Shown piece by piece: positions 35,650 to 45,645 of a DNA stretch of 64,000 nt. Both the position numbers and the translations under genes were made by a program. Positions within the stretch are counted from its first letter, which is position 1. Each line of letters begins with the position of its first letter. This stretch comes from Mytilus trossulus. Lineage: Eukaryota > Mollusca > Bivalvia > Mytilida > Mytilidae. Location: positions 1,054,001 to 1,118,000 of the forward strand of contig NC_086373.1 in NCBI RefSeq assembly GCF_036588685.1, read 5' to 3'. The notes under the pieces were generated by a model. That model did not search any database. It was not told the DNA's origin and was given only the letters and a program-made list of their open reading frames with translations.

Positions 35650-36290
35650 TCAGTACGAATTGCGTTTTGTTAGTTTAAAGACCTTTGAAGACCTGTTGAT
35701 GACCTTCTGCTGTTGTTTTTATGCCCCACCTACGATAGTAGAGGGACATTATGTTTTCTGGTCTGTGCGTCCGTTCGTCCGTCTGTCTGCCCGTTCGTTC
35801 GTCTGTCCGTTCGTTCGTCCGTTCGTCCGTCTGTCCCGCTTCAGGTTAAAGTTTTTGGTCAAGGTAGTTTTTGATGAAGTTGAAGTCCAATCAACTTGAA
35901 ACTTAGTACACATTTTCCTTATGATATAATCTTTCTAATTTTAAAGCCAAATTAAACTTTTGACTTCAATTTCACGGTCCACTGAACATAGAAAACGAAA
36001 GTGCATGTTTCAGGTTAAAGTTTTTGGTCAAGGTAGTTTTTGATGAAGTTGAAGTCCAATCAACTTGAAACTTAGTAAACATGTTCCCTTTGATATTATC
36101 TTTCTAATTTAAATGCCTAATTATATTTTTTATCCAATTTCACGGTCCATTGAACATGGAAAATGATAGTGCGAGTGGGGCAGTCGTGTACTTTGGACAC
36201 ACTCTTGTTTTTTCTATGGTCGGGTTGTTGTCTCTTTGATACATTCCTCATTTCCATTCTCATTTTTATTTTATTTTTTTATTTGATCAA
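35650..36290 (-). repeat. Dispersed repeat family R2 split by an R3 insertion
   Basis: R2 sequence at 35650-35720 (GAAGACCTGTTGATGACC, then CTGCTGTTG) resumes at 36205 with TATGGTCGGGTTGTTGTCTC. In the uninterrupted copies these two parts are adjacent. The intervening 0.49 kb is a complete R3 element. Confidence 0.8.
35720..36205 (+). mobile_element. R3 element with GTCCGTTC microsatellite and internal duplication
   Basis: Begins with GCCCCACCTACGATAGTAG, contains a (GTCCGTTC/GTCCGTCT)n stretch at about 35768-35835 and ends at GGACACACTCTTG. A block of about 65 bp starting GGTTAAAGTTTTTGGTCAAG occurs twice, at about 35846 and 36012. It is a non-coding mobile-like unit, since it sits inside an R2 copy. 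Confidence 0.75.
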
Positions 36291-37121
36291 TGAACTGTTG
36301 TTGTTTTAAGATGTTAGAACATCGATCACCAACTGATTTTTTTTTAAATCCTCTTTATGTTAAGAGAAATAAAACAAAATGTTAATTAAAATCGAAATAT
36401 TCATTTGTTCGACGTTAGCGGTAAATATAAGACAAAGTCATATGATACGATTTTAAAGTAAAAATAGTTTTGTATCACTTTCGAAAGTTCTCGGATTGGA
36501 TTATATTTAAAAAAGCTTCATTGGTGGAAAAGTTGGATGAATGCCATTGTGGTTTTTTAAAAGTCAAAAATACATATTCAAAAATAGATTCCAACTTTTA
36601 AAAAACGCAATGGATAAAAAAAGACAACAATAGTATACCGATGTTCTATAGTTATAATTCAATTAATCAAAAATAGATCCTGGTTACATACTTAAACAGA
36701 GAGAGAAACAACAGCTAACTTTCTGTTTCGTTAAAACCCAACCAACATACTGACTTGGGATATGGTTAAGTTATTTGCAGTTGATTAAGTATGCAAATGT
36801 AGCCGGTAATCTTCTAACAACAGTATGGGAATACGTACAAAATCATTTTATCCTCCCGCAAAAAAAAAGAATGAATATCTTTTAAGTATGTATGAAACAT
36901 ATCTCAGGGAGCTGCAATTCTTATTTAACTACAGTATGCATATAGTATGCGAGAAAGTGTTACAGGTCAAACATATTGATACCAAATATCAAAATACAAA
37001 CCATATACACAGAAGCTAACTTATTCAAAGTCTTAATTCTTGATCATAATTGAAGCCACAAAAAAAAAAACATAAAATAAAAAGTCCTATGGTTATCTAA
37101 GGCACCAGGATTATAATTTAG

Positions 37122-37169
37122 TACGCCAGACGCACGTTTCGTCTACATAAGACTCATCATTGACGCTCA
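37122..37169 (-). ncRNA. Degenerate type I hammerhead ribozyme motif (copy a)
   Basis: The minus strand shows the stem I strand GAGCGTCA, core AATGATGA (C3 changed to A), stem II GTC/GAC, GAAA and the GTC cleavage triplet followed by TGGCGTA. Loss of C3 should abolish cleavage, so this is probably a relic. Confidence 0.75.
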
Positions 37170-37610
37170 TATCAAAATCATTATAAAGCCCAACTAGTAC
37201 AAAGTTGAAGAGCATTGAGGATCCAAAATTCCAAAACGTTGTGCCAAATACGGCTAAGGTAATCTATGATTAAGTATGAAAATGTAGCCGCTAATCTTCT
37301 AACAACATTATGAGAATACGTACAAAATCATTTTTTCCTCCCGCAAAAAAAAAAGAATGAATATCTTTTAAAGTATGCATGAAACATATCTCAGGGAGCT
37401 GCAATTCTTATTTAACTACAGTGTGCATATAGTATGCGAGAGAGCGTGACAGGTCAAACATATTGATACCAAATATCAAAATACAAACCATATACACAGA
37501 AGCTAACTTGTTCAAAGTCTTAATTCTTGAACATAATTGAATCCACAAAAAACACCCGCCATAAAATAAAAAGTCCTATGGTTATCTAAGGCACCAGGAT
37601 TATAATTTAG

Positions 37611-37658
37611 TACGCCAGACGCGCGTTTCGTCTACATAAGACTCATCATTGACGCTCA
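37611..37658 (-). ncRNA. Degenerate type I hammerhead ribozyme motif (copy b)
   Basis: Same arrangement as the motif 489 bp to its left, including the same C3-to-A change. Stem III here is the fully self-complementary ACGCGCGT. Predicted inactive. Confidence 0.75.
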
Positions 37659-37919
37659 TATCAAAATATTTATAAAGCCCAACTAGTACAAAGTTGAAGA
37701 GCATTGAGGATCCAAAACTCCAAAAAGTTGAGCCAAATACGGCTAAGGTAATCTGTGCCTGGGATAAAAAAATCCTTAGTTTTTCGAAAAATTCAAAGTT
37801 TTGTAAACAGGAAATTAAGAAAAATGACCACATTATTGATATTCATGTCAACACCGAAATGTTGACTACTGGGCTGGTGATATTATATTATAATTTTGAT
37901 TGGGATCATCTTATCTGAA

Positions 37920-39300
37920 GAAAAAAAAATTAATAATTTTGTTACATTCTTGGAACACAGTGGTAAGTAGATAAGTAAAATGAGTCAAGTGCATATTTTC
38001 CCTCATATTGTTGTATATAGTTTATGTACGACTAATAAGCTGGAATACCTCTTTAGTATCTTCCACTTTTATTTTATTTTCAAGTTGATATTAAAAAAAG
38101 CAAAGGTTATATAATTTTTCTTTTGATAAAGTCATGAAAAAGCATCTCTCAAAAAATTTAAATAAAGAAACAAGAAGTCACCGTTCATTCATCGTTTATT
38201 CATTCAGGAGGCGCTTGCCATGTTGTCGGCGCATTAGCTATAAAACTTCTTTACAAATGGACTTCCAATGGTCTAATTCTATATGGACAAAACTCTGACC
38301 TGGCATATTTCATCATACTAGTTGTATTTTTAATGTGGTGCATTAGTTTTATTTTATTTTTCCCTATTATTTCTGTTTGTTTTGTTCACATATTGAGGTT
38401 GATATAAATGACTTATGTACACCTGTCATTCAAATGAAATGTTTAGCTAGGTATATAGCTTGGTCTAATCCACCATTTTCTACAAAAGGAAAACATGTAT
38501 CAAGACAGGAATATGACAGTTGTTTTGATGTTTTTGAGCTTTTGATTATGACATTTGATAATGGACCTCCCGTTTTGACTTTTCCTGGTCGTTCCTAAAT
38601 TTTGTTATTTAACTTTTAGTACACATTTGCTACTGTGGTATATAAAGTAATGATAGCATCTGCTGTTTAATAGACATTTTATTAAAAAAAATCATGAGAA
38701 CGAATTGGAATAATGTTCATTATATATTATTTAGAATGAAAAAGAAAAACCTATTTATAGTAAAATTAACTGTTTCTTACTAAACTATTCACATAAATGG
38801 CGACAAAACAAATTTAAGCATTGTATATCATGTATACCAGGAAACAAATAGAATGAAAAGGGAAGTAATGAGTATCTCATTCGATATCAAACAGGCGTGC
38901 CTTTTTTATGGATAGTTGAGAATATTCCCTTGATACGTTCTTTTACTTCTTATATCCTTAAGGAAATTTTATCTTTTTTAAAAACAATTACTGGTAATTT
39001 TCCTTTTTAGAAAATAACGCATGTCATTTCTTTTGTTGGCATCTAAATATGTAACAGATGAAATCGACTTTGGATTTTCCTGCATTTTATAATAGGTATA
39101 TAATGTTTGATATCTCGTTGTCAAAATATTAAATGTATTTATAGAAAGGGTGCTATCGTTTTTACAAATATTATTTACGTTTCATGATTTCGATGATGCC
39201 TTTCAACATGGTTTCTGATTTTAAAATATGCAGTCTACTTCTAATTGAATTATCGACTTCCATAAATTCTCAATTTTATTAACTCCAAATCAAAGACAAA
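37920..39300. other. Intergenic sequence with an R5 repeat fragment
   Basis: AT-rich and without a supported gene. At about 38440-38580 there is a minus-orientation copy of a dispersed repeat (R5: AATATGACAGTTGTT and TCCACCATTTTCTAC blocks) also seen at 40565-40660, 48555-48725 and 56255-56400. Confidence 0.6.
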
Positions 39301-39304
39301 ATCA

Positions 39305-39600
39305 CAGACTAAATAAAGGCAACAGTATTATAACATTGTATAAAAGTCGTAAATCGATTGTGCGAAAACAAATCCGGATTACAAACTTAAACTGATGGGA
39401 ACACATTAACTATAAAAGGAAAACAACAGAACAGCAGACACACTGAACTTTAAAAAAAAAATGCCAACATATATAGAAACTGACTATTTGATAACAACTG
39501 AAATATTCCTGACTGGGTACAGGTCATTTTAAGAAAAAAAACGATAGGCTGGCCTGGTCTTATGGCTTGCCAAACCTCCCGCGTATATGGCAATGCTAAA
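39305..39600 (+). repeat. Dispersed repeat family R4, diverged copy
   Basis: Shares the AAATAAAGGCAACAGTA start, the AACAAATCCGG block and the CCTGACTGGGTACAGGTCA end with the copies at 19765 and 44755. Confidence 0.7.
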
Positions 39601-39792
39601 ACTGTCCCTAAAATGACAACGCTACGTAACAGGATTATAATATAATAATTATTCATTACAACATGTAAAAAGTAAATAACAAAAGTACCGAACTCGGTGA
39701 AATTCAAAACGAAAGTTCCTTACCAAATGACAATATCAAGTTCAGCTCAATCAATAATAGCTGTCATATTTGACTTATAACTTTTTTGATCT

Positions 39793-39839
39793 GAGCGTCA
39801 CTGGTGAGTCTTATGTAGACGAAACGCGCGTCTGGCGTA
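39793..39839 (+). ncRNA. Hammerhead ribozyme motif, core A6 changed to G
   Basis: GAGCGTCA, then CTGGTGA in place of CTGATGA, GTC/GAC stem II, GAAA, ACGCGCGT and the C cleavage base, then TGGCGTA. The A6-to-G change should weaken or abolish activity. Confidence 0.78.
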
Positions 39840-40147
39840 TTAAATTATAATCCTGGTACCGTTGATAACTATTTACACCACTGGGTCTATGCCACTGCTG
39901 GTGGACGTTTCGTCCCCGAGGGTATCACCAGCCCAGTAGTCAGCACTTCGGCGTTGACATGAATATCAATTATATGGTCATTTTTATAAATTTCCTGTAA
40001 CAAAAGTTTGAATTTTCGAAAAAACTAAGGATTTTCTTATCCCAGGAATAGATTACCTTAGCTGTATTTGGCACAACTTTTTTGACTTTTTGGGTCCTCA
40101 ATGCTCTTCAACTTCGTGCTAGTTTGGATTTATAACTTTTTTGATCT

Positions 40148-40194
40148 GAGCGTCACTGATGAGTCTTATGTAGACGAAACGCGCGTCTGGCGTA
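40148..40194 (+). ncRNA. Intact type I hammerhead ribozyme
   Basis: The core CTGATGA is at 40156-40162. Stem II is GTC (40163-40165) with GAC (40173-40175) around a 7-nt loop. GAAA is at 40176-40179. Stem III is the self-complementary ACGCGCGT (40179-40186). The cleavage triplet GTC ends at 40187. Stem I pairs 40150-40155 with 40188-40193 (six pairs, two of them G-U). All invariant core positions are present. The very short stem III suggests action as a dimer or in a tandem transcript, as in Penelope-like and retrozyme hammerheads. Activity is inferred, not shown. Confidence 0.85.
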
Positions 40195-40500
40195 TTAAAT
40201 TATAATCCTGGTACCTTTGATAACTATTTACACCACTGGGTCGATTCCACTGCTGGTGGACGTTTCGTCCCCGTGGGTATCACCAGCCCAGTAGTCAGCA
40301 CTTCGGTGTTGACATGAATATCAATTATATGGTCATTTTTATAAATTTCCTGTAACAATAGTTTGAATTTTCGAAAAACTAAGGATTTTCTTATCCCAGG
40401 AATAGATTACCTTATCTGTATTTGGCACAACTTTTGGGAATTTTCGGTCCTCAATGCTCTTCAACTTTGTACTTGTTTGGCTTTATATTTTTTTTGATCT

Positions 40501-40547
40501 GAGCGTCACTAATGAGTCTTATGTAGACGAAACGCGCGTCTGGCGTA
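40501..40547 (+). ncRNA. Hammerhead ribozyme motif, core G5 changed to A
   Basis: Same arrangement as the intact copy but the core reads CTAATGA. G5 is invariant in active hammerheads, so this copy is predicted inactive. Confidence 0.78.
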
Positions 40548-40983
40548 TTAACCTTTGATAACTATTGGTACAGGCATTTCTTTATGTAGAATATGGTGGA
40601 ATAAATCTGGTTTTATAACTAGCTAAACCTTTAACTTGTATAACAGTTGCTAAAATTCCTTAGAAAAAGAAGAACTCGTTATGTATCATCGACGTTTCGA
40701 TTCAAAATTTAAAAAAAAACCATAGACACAAAGTGTCGATCCGAGACCACTCGAGGCTACTGACAGCTAGTTTAAAAGCCAATAACAATTAATAACAAAA
40801 GTATTCATCCAAGACAAACTATAAATCAGTTCACATGCAATGGATTAAGTTTGAAGACGTCATAAACAGTTTGAGAAAAAAACATGACTTGGTGCAATGC
40901 TAAAATAATAGATATCAACAGAATGTGGTACCATATGCTTGTTAATAACTGTAAAGCAATATATATTTAGTTAAACTGTAATG

Positions 40984-41340
40984 CCTTTTTAACTTTTTTG
41001 GACTCGAGCGAGTCTTTTGTAGTCGAAACGCGCGTCTGGCGTAAATACAAAATTTAATTCTGGTATCTATGATGAGTTTATTTACAACCACTGGGTCGAT
41101 GCCCCAAGGGTACACCATCCCAGTCGTCAGCATTTCTGTGCTGACATGAATTATCATTGCTATGGTCATATTTATAAATTAACTGTTTACAAAACTTTTG
41201 AATTTTTGAAATACTAAGGCTTTTCTACCCAAGGAATAGATGACCTTAGCTGTATTTCGTAAACGAAACGCGCGTCTGTCGTAAATACATAATTAAATCC
41301 TGGTATCAATGATGAGTTTATTATTATATCTACTATTGTC
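40984..41340 (+). repeat. Decayed retrozyme fragments
   Basis: Two hammerhead remnants. At 41001-41045 about nine bases including the CTGATG core are deleted, and at 41262-41295 only GAAACGCGCGTCTG and flanks remain. The sequence between them matches the monomer body (CACTGGGTCGATGCC, CCAGTCGTCAGCA, AGGAATAGATGACC). Confidence 0.75.
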
Positions 41341-41350
41341 TAAAAAAAAA

Positions 41351-41690
41351 AAGAAGATGTGGTATGATTGCCAATGAGACAACTCTCCACAAGAGAAAAA
41401 ATGACACAGAAATTAACAACTATAGGTCACCGTACGGCCTTCAACAATGAGCAAAGCCCATACCGCATAGTCAGCCATAAAAGGCCCCGAAATGACAATG
41501 TAAAACAATTCAAATGAGAAAACTAACGGCCTTAGTTATGTACAAAAAATAAACGAAAAACAAATGTGTAACACATAAACAAACGACAACCACTGAATTA
41601 CAGGCTCATGACTTGGGAAAGGCACATAGATACATAATGTGGCGGGATTAAACATGTTAGCGGGATCCCAACAAATGGCGGATACCATAT
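41351..41690 (+). repeat. Dispersed repeat family R1, fullest copy in window
   Basis: Starts with GAAGATGTGGTATGATTGCC and AATGAGACAACTCTCCAC. It continues through AACTATAGGTCACCGTACGG, GCAAAGCCCATACCGCATAG and a CATGACTTGGGAAAGGC block, and ends near GGATTAAACATGTTAGCGGG. It is non-coding. Reverse copies are at 3765-4020, 53330-53560 and 63430-63570. Confidence 0.8.
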
Positions 41691-42187
41691 TATCACAGAC
41701 GACCTTTCAAATACCTAATTTAAAAAAATATATATAGCCACATGCATGTGGAAGGAGTGGAATTCTTAATAACTTATTATTATGTATATGTATAATGTAT
41801 GACTATTGCTAGTTTAGGAATATCTTCTCTCTTTGGTACTTTTAAACTTTTGACATTCAAATAGTATTTAAATTGATTAAAACAGTTTTAAAATATACAT
41901 ATCGGAAAATTTAAATCAATAAGGAATAGTTAAAATTTCGAACTAAATTTGGATTTTTATTACAATGTAAATGAATGGATATGCAATGGAAATTTTCACG
42001 TCAGATTTAGCCAACGTATATGCAAATTACGACCTATGAATTGAAATATTTTAAAATAAATATAGAAAAAGAATTTCATAAAATTAAACTGATTTTACAA
42101 AACCTTTTTATAAATATATGATACGTAATAAAAATTTTCATTAAATTTACCAGATCTTATTTTGTACCCCTGATGTCATAGCTGGCC

Positions 42188-42195
42188 TATAAAAA
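42188..42195 (+). promoter_or_regulatory. TATA box of the pore-former-like gene
   Basis: TATAAAAA lies in a locally GC-richer context, about 30 bp upstream of a likely start site at 42215-42230 and about 80 bp upstream of a splice donor (AAAAAG|GTAAGA, exon end 42266). The spacing fits a TATA-driven, probably inducible, promoter. Confidence 0.65.
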
Positions 42196-42224
42196 GCCGC
42201 CTTCTGTCTGGATTTTGTATTCTC

Positions 42225-43626
42225 TACTATTCACAAGAACTCAGAGGACTTTTTGAAAGAAAAAAGGTAAGACAGTTTAGAAAACAAAATTTGGTCATAT
42301 CTATCTATAATATTGGTTACTATGATCAATTATAGTATGAAGTAACTGACTTATACACCATTCCCAATGTCCCATATTTTTTTTATACTAAGTCTTATTG
42401 GTTTTAAAAATCCCTAGATTAAAAGCATAACAGTTTAAAATAATAATATTTTAACATAATTATGGTTCTAAGATGTGAATAGAACTGTTTTTTGTCATTT
42501 CCTTCTCATTGTAGACTACGGCGTAGCACTATGTTACACGGTATATATAGTATACTTTGGATTGGGGGTCATTAGTCAGTATTTTCCTAAAATACTAAAG
42601 GCATTTTTTTGTTTGTTTTGAAAATAGCGTCTATTCGGTATATATGTTAAGAATTTGTTGACTATATTTTATCATTCATCCAGCGTTCACAGCAAATTAT
42701 TCTCATTTTTACTGTTCTTTAGTTCATAATGGACGTTATAGTACTTCTATTAATTCCATGGTAATATTTTTACAGTAAATATTCAATTGTATTTGTCAGT
42801 TCGCTTTAAATCCACAACAATATACCGGAGATTATCATTTAAGTATATTTCAGTTACTGCTAAAATGTCGGATGAAATAATAGATCTAGAAGAAATTGTA
42901 CAGACTTGGGCATGGGATTCTTACAACAAGACAAAATCAAAGGGGTCTTCCATGCAGTTTCAAGACGCTTAATTGGATATCAATTGGGATCGTGTTAAAA
43001 TAATACCCGAGATTCCGTGTTATGAACTTCAAGAACTTCAAGGAGAAGGGACACAATCACAGGTAATTTTTAAATCCGTCTTTCGCAACGACAGTGTCAC
43101 TTCCCAGACTCATTCCTTGAAAACTGAACGACAGACAACAGCAACATGCACGAGCTCTCTAACGAAAGGATATACCAAAGGTTTAAATGTTGGGTTAACC
43201 TTGACGGCTCCTGGTACAGTTGCAAAGGCGTCCGTTGGATTTGAAAAGGGATGGTCCGTAGAGAGTACCAAAGAAAACTCGGACAGTAAAACGTTGACAT
43301 GGGCGACAGAGGGGAATTTGACTGTTCCACCGAAGTCAATGTTAAATGCAGAGCTCCAGGTTAAAGAAAAACAATGTTGTTATACATTTAAAACATCTGT
43401 GAGACTGCAAGGAAGGGTAACTGTAGCCATTTACAACAGAAAAGACAACAGTAATTTTGTAACTTCTGTCATGGGAGATATAAAAGAAATCCTGCTCACA
43501 AACAAAAATGTAAAAGGCGTAAAAAGAGAAGAAAATTGTGCGGTAATAGGCATGGCAGGAACATGCAATTTCAAATATGGCATCGAACAGGAAATCAGAT
43601 GCTATCCTGCAGAAAACCTTAAATAA
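42225..43626 (+). pseudogene. Aerolysin/ETX-MTX2-like pore-forming protein gene with in-frame stop
   Basis: A non-coding exon to about 42266 is followed by an intron 42267-42853 (acceptor TTTCAG). The coding exon has its ATG at 42865 and TAA at 43624-43626. An in-frame TAA at 42970-42972 (codon 36) interrupts the frame; the 217 codons after it stay open in the same frame. The C-terminal part shows the long Ser/Thr-rich alternating beta strands of aerolysin-type toxins (VTSQTHS, SSLTKGYTKG, PGTVAKASVGFEKG, TWATEG, LTVPP, then a QGRVTV strand). Such proteins oligomerise and insert a beta barrel into membranes, and in molluscs they are mostly linked to defence (family knowledge). No signal peptide is seen. 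The stop may be a null allele, a pseudogene or a sequencing error; reinitiation or readthrough is less likely. Confidence 0.75.
42865..42972 (+). CDS. 35-codon leader part before the in-frame stop
   Basis: From the first ATG after the acceptor (context AAAATGT) to TAA at 42970-42972. It encodes an acidic start with an IVQTWAWDSY segment and then a Lys/Ser-rich piece. The stop falls a few residues before the conserved-looking remainder continues in the same frame. Confidence 0.7.
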   Translation: MSDEIIDLEEIVQTWAWDSYNKTKSKGSSMQFQDA

Positions 43627-43639
43627 ACATAAATCTGCT

Positions 43640-44100
43640 GTTCTGACTGTGAAATTTCTGCTTTGTAAGATATGCATTCGTATACATTCGTGCCTTTAAT
43701 ATTGAATATTTGACTTCATGTTCCGTTCGATTGTCCCCAGAGTTCAAGTTTTTGTACATTTAAATGTGTTTATGTATTATCGTATTTTGGAGAGCAAAAA
43801 AACGCGAACCGATCATTTAAAGACTTTATTCTAAACAAGTAGTTTCTTGATGTATTTGCTTTTTACCTATACTAGTAACTTACTATTATATGTATGTATG
43901 TGTGTGTTTAAATAATTACAATCATGGTAAACTGTTCATGGTAAAATAATACTTTATAGTTGATTGGTTTGTTTTGTATGCCAAAATATTGATGCAGGAA
44001 AGAACTTTTAATTCAATCATAACACAACTTGGCATGTTTACAGAAAACATGACACTTTACTTTTTTCAAACACCACATTGAAACAATAATTATCTAAGAA
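43640..44100. other. 3' flank of the pore-former-like gene
   Basis: AT-rich. AATAAA overlaps the end of the coding exon at 43622-43627 and could serve as a polyadenylation signal. No further feature is supported. Confidence 0.5.
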
Positions 44101-44104
44101 CTCT

Positions 44105-44350
44105 CCTGCATACAATAAATGCAACTGTAGTAATTTTTTAGATACTACAAGCTTTTTCCGCCTCAGGGATAGATTGCCTTGGCTGCAGTTGGCAAAACTT
44201 TTGGGATTTTTTTTCCTCAATGCTCTTCGACTTCGTTCTTTTTTTGGCCTTTTAACATTTTTTGGATTCGGGTGTCACTGGTGAGTCTTTTGTGGACGAG
44301 ACGTGCGTCTGGCGTAAATTCAAAATTTGGTCCTGGTATCTATGATGAGT
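44105..44350 (+). repeat. Diverged retrozyme monomer end with a dead hammerhead
   Basis: Carries the monomer tail (CTCAATGCTCTTCGACTTCG) and a hammerhead segment at 44271-44317 with CTGGTGA and GAGAC in place of CTGATGA and GAAAC. Two core changes make activity very unlikely. Confidence 0.72.
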
Positions 44351-44351
44351 T

Positions 44352-44755
44352 TAAAATTGAGAATGGAAATGGGGAATGTGCAAAAGAGACAACAACCCGA
44401 CCATAGAGCAGACAACAGCAGAAGGTCACCAACAGGTCTTCAATGCAACGAGAAATTCCAGCACCCGGAGACGTCCTCCAGCTGGCCCCTAAACAAATAT
44501 ATACTAGTTCAGTGATAAAGAACGCCATACTAAACTCTGAATTGTACACAAGAAACTAAAAGTTAAAATAATACAAGACTAACAAAGGCCAGAGGCTCCT
44601 GACTTGGGACAGGCGCAAAAATTCGGCGGAGTTAAACATGTTTGTGAGATCTCAACCCTCCCCTATACCTCTAGCCAATGCAGAAAAGTAAACACATAAA
44701 AATACGCACATAAAAATTCAGTTCAAGAGAAGTCCGAGTCTGATGTCAGAAGATG
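44352..44755 (+). repeat. Dispersed repeat family R2, long copy
   Basis: Runs from AATGGAAATGGGGAATGTGC through GAGACAACAACCCGACC, GCAGAAGGTCACCAACAGG and CTGACTTGGGACAGGCGC to GATGTCAGAAGATGTAACC. The closest relative in the window is 57498-58090, in the same orientation. Confidence 0.8.
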
Positions 44756-45060
44756 TAACCAAAGAAAATAAACTTGTTTATATCGGTGTTCAAAAATCAT
44801 AACTTGATTGAGAGAAAACAAATCCGGGTTATAAATTGAACTAAAACCGAGGGTTACCCAGCAACCATAAGTGGGGAAAAAGGATTTACATAAACACTGA
44901 ACATGCTTAAGTGCAACAAAAACAAACGCCAACATGCATAGAAACGCACTAGTTGATAACAACTGCCTTATTCCTGACTAGGTACAGGACATTTTAAAAG
45001 AAAACAAATGTGGGTTGAACCTGGTTTAATGGTTAGACATACCTCCTACTTAAAATATAT
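44755..45060 (+). repeat. Dispersed repeat family R4, copy joined to R2
   Basis: Contains the GTGTTCAAAAATCATAACTT, AACAAATCCGGGTTATAAAT and CTGACTAGGTACAGGACATT blocks of R4. It directly follows an R2 copy. Confidence 0.7.
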
Positions 45061-45164
45061 ATCGCTTAAATGACAAGACTACGTGAAAGAAACACAGCAC
45101 AAACACACGCAAGAACATTCATCACAAAAAAATGACTATGATCTTGTAGGCAGGTTCTAGAAAT

Positions 45165-45645
45165 GGTCGTCAAACCGAGATGTTCTGGTAGTATGATAGT
45201 AATGCATAGTTATACACAAATATCATTGATCTGTCACAAGTAGTTCTTATCAAACTGATACAAGTAAAAAAACTCAACATTGAACTTGTCTTATCAATTC
45301 AAAGTCACTAGACCATAACCGAAGGGGGAGGGCCTCAAAATAGTCGTCAAACGAATATGTATTGATAGTGATGTAATTTCAAACATAACAACAATGATCT
45401 ATTGTAAATAGATCCTATCATACTACCTCCAGTTGAAAATTTATCATTTAACATGGCTCATCTATGCAAAGTCACTGGGCCATGTCCTAGAGGAAAGGCA
45501 TTGAAAAAGTAATATAACTGATACGTACTGATAGTAATGCAACTTCATAAAAAATATTATTGATCTATCACAAGCAGTTTCTAACAAACTAACTTAATCA
45601 GAAAACTTGACATTGAAAACTAATTCAAAGTCACTGGACCATGGC
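45165..45645 (+). repeat. Minisatellite of about 160 bp, interrupted array
   Basis: CAAAGTCACT(A/G)GACCAT-type blocks occur at about 45300, 45467 and 45626. The same unit resumes at about 46745-46965 (GCTGGACCATGACCAAG, itself duplicated). The Penelope-like fragment between them therefore inserted into the array. Confidence 0.75.

Larger units (their letters stand above)
36783..37749. repeat. 484-bp tandem duplication, each unit with a minus-strand hammerhead motif
   Basis: Unit 1 starts at 36783 (GATTAAGTATGCAAATGTAG) and unit 2 at 37267. They stay clearly alignable for about 480 bp, to AAGGTAATCT. Each unit contains, on the minus strand, a hammerhead-ribozyme-like segment (about 37122-37169 and 37611-37658) in which the invariant first C of CUGAUGA is A. 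Sequence related to the retrozyme monomer continues to about 37890. Confidence 0.88.
39776..40556 (+). mobile_element. Retrozyme-like tandem array with three hammerhead motifs (353-355-bp monomers)
   Basis: Two complete monomers plus a third hammerhead segment. The predicted cleavage points, after GTC in CGCGCGTC|TGGCG, are at 39832, 40187 and 40540, giving monomers of 355 and 353 bp. Tandem hammerhead-bearing non-coding units of this size match the metazoan retrozyme type: small non-autonomous retroelements whose RNA is cut and circularised by the ribozyme and probably copied by Penelope-like enzymes (family knowledge). Only the middle hammerhead has an unmutated core. Confidence 0.8.

Noticed and set aside
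43097-43677. Minus-strand frames of 80 and 111 codons
   Set aside because: They are shadows of the pore-former-like coding exon on the opposite strand.
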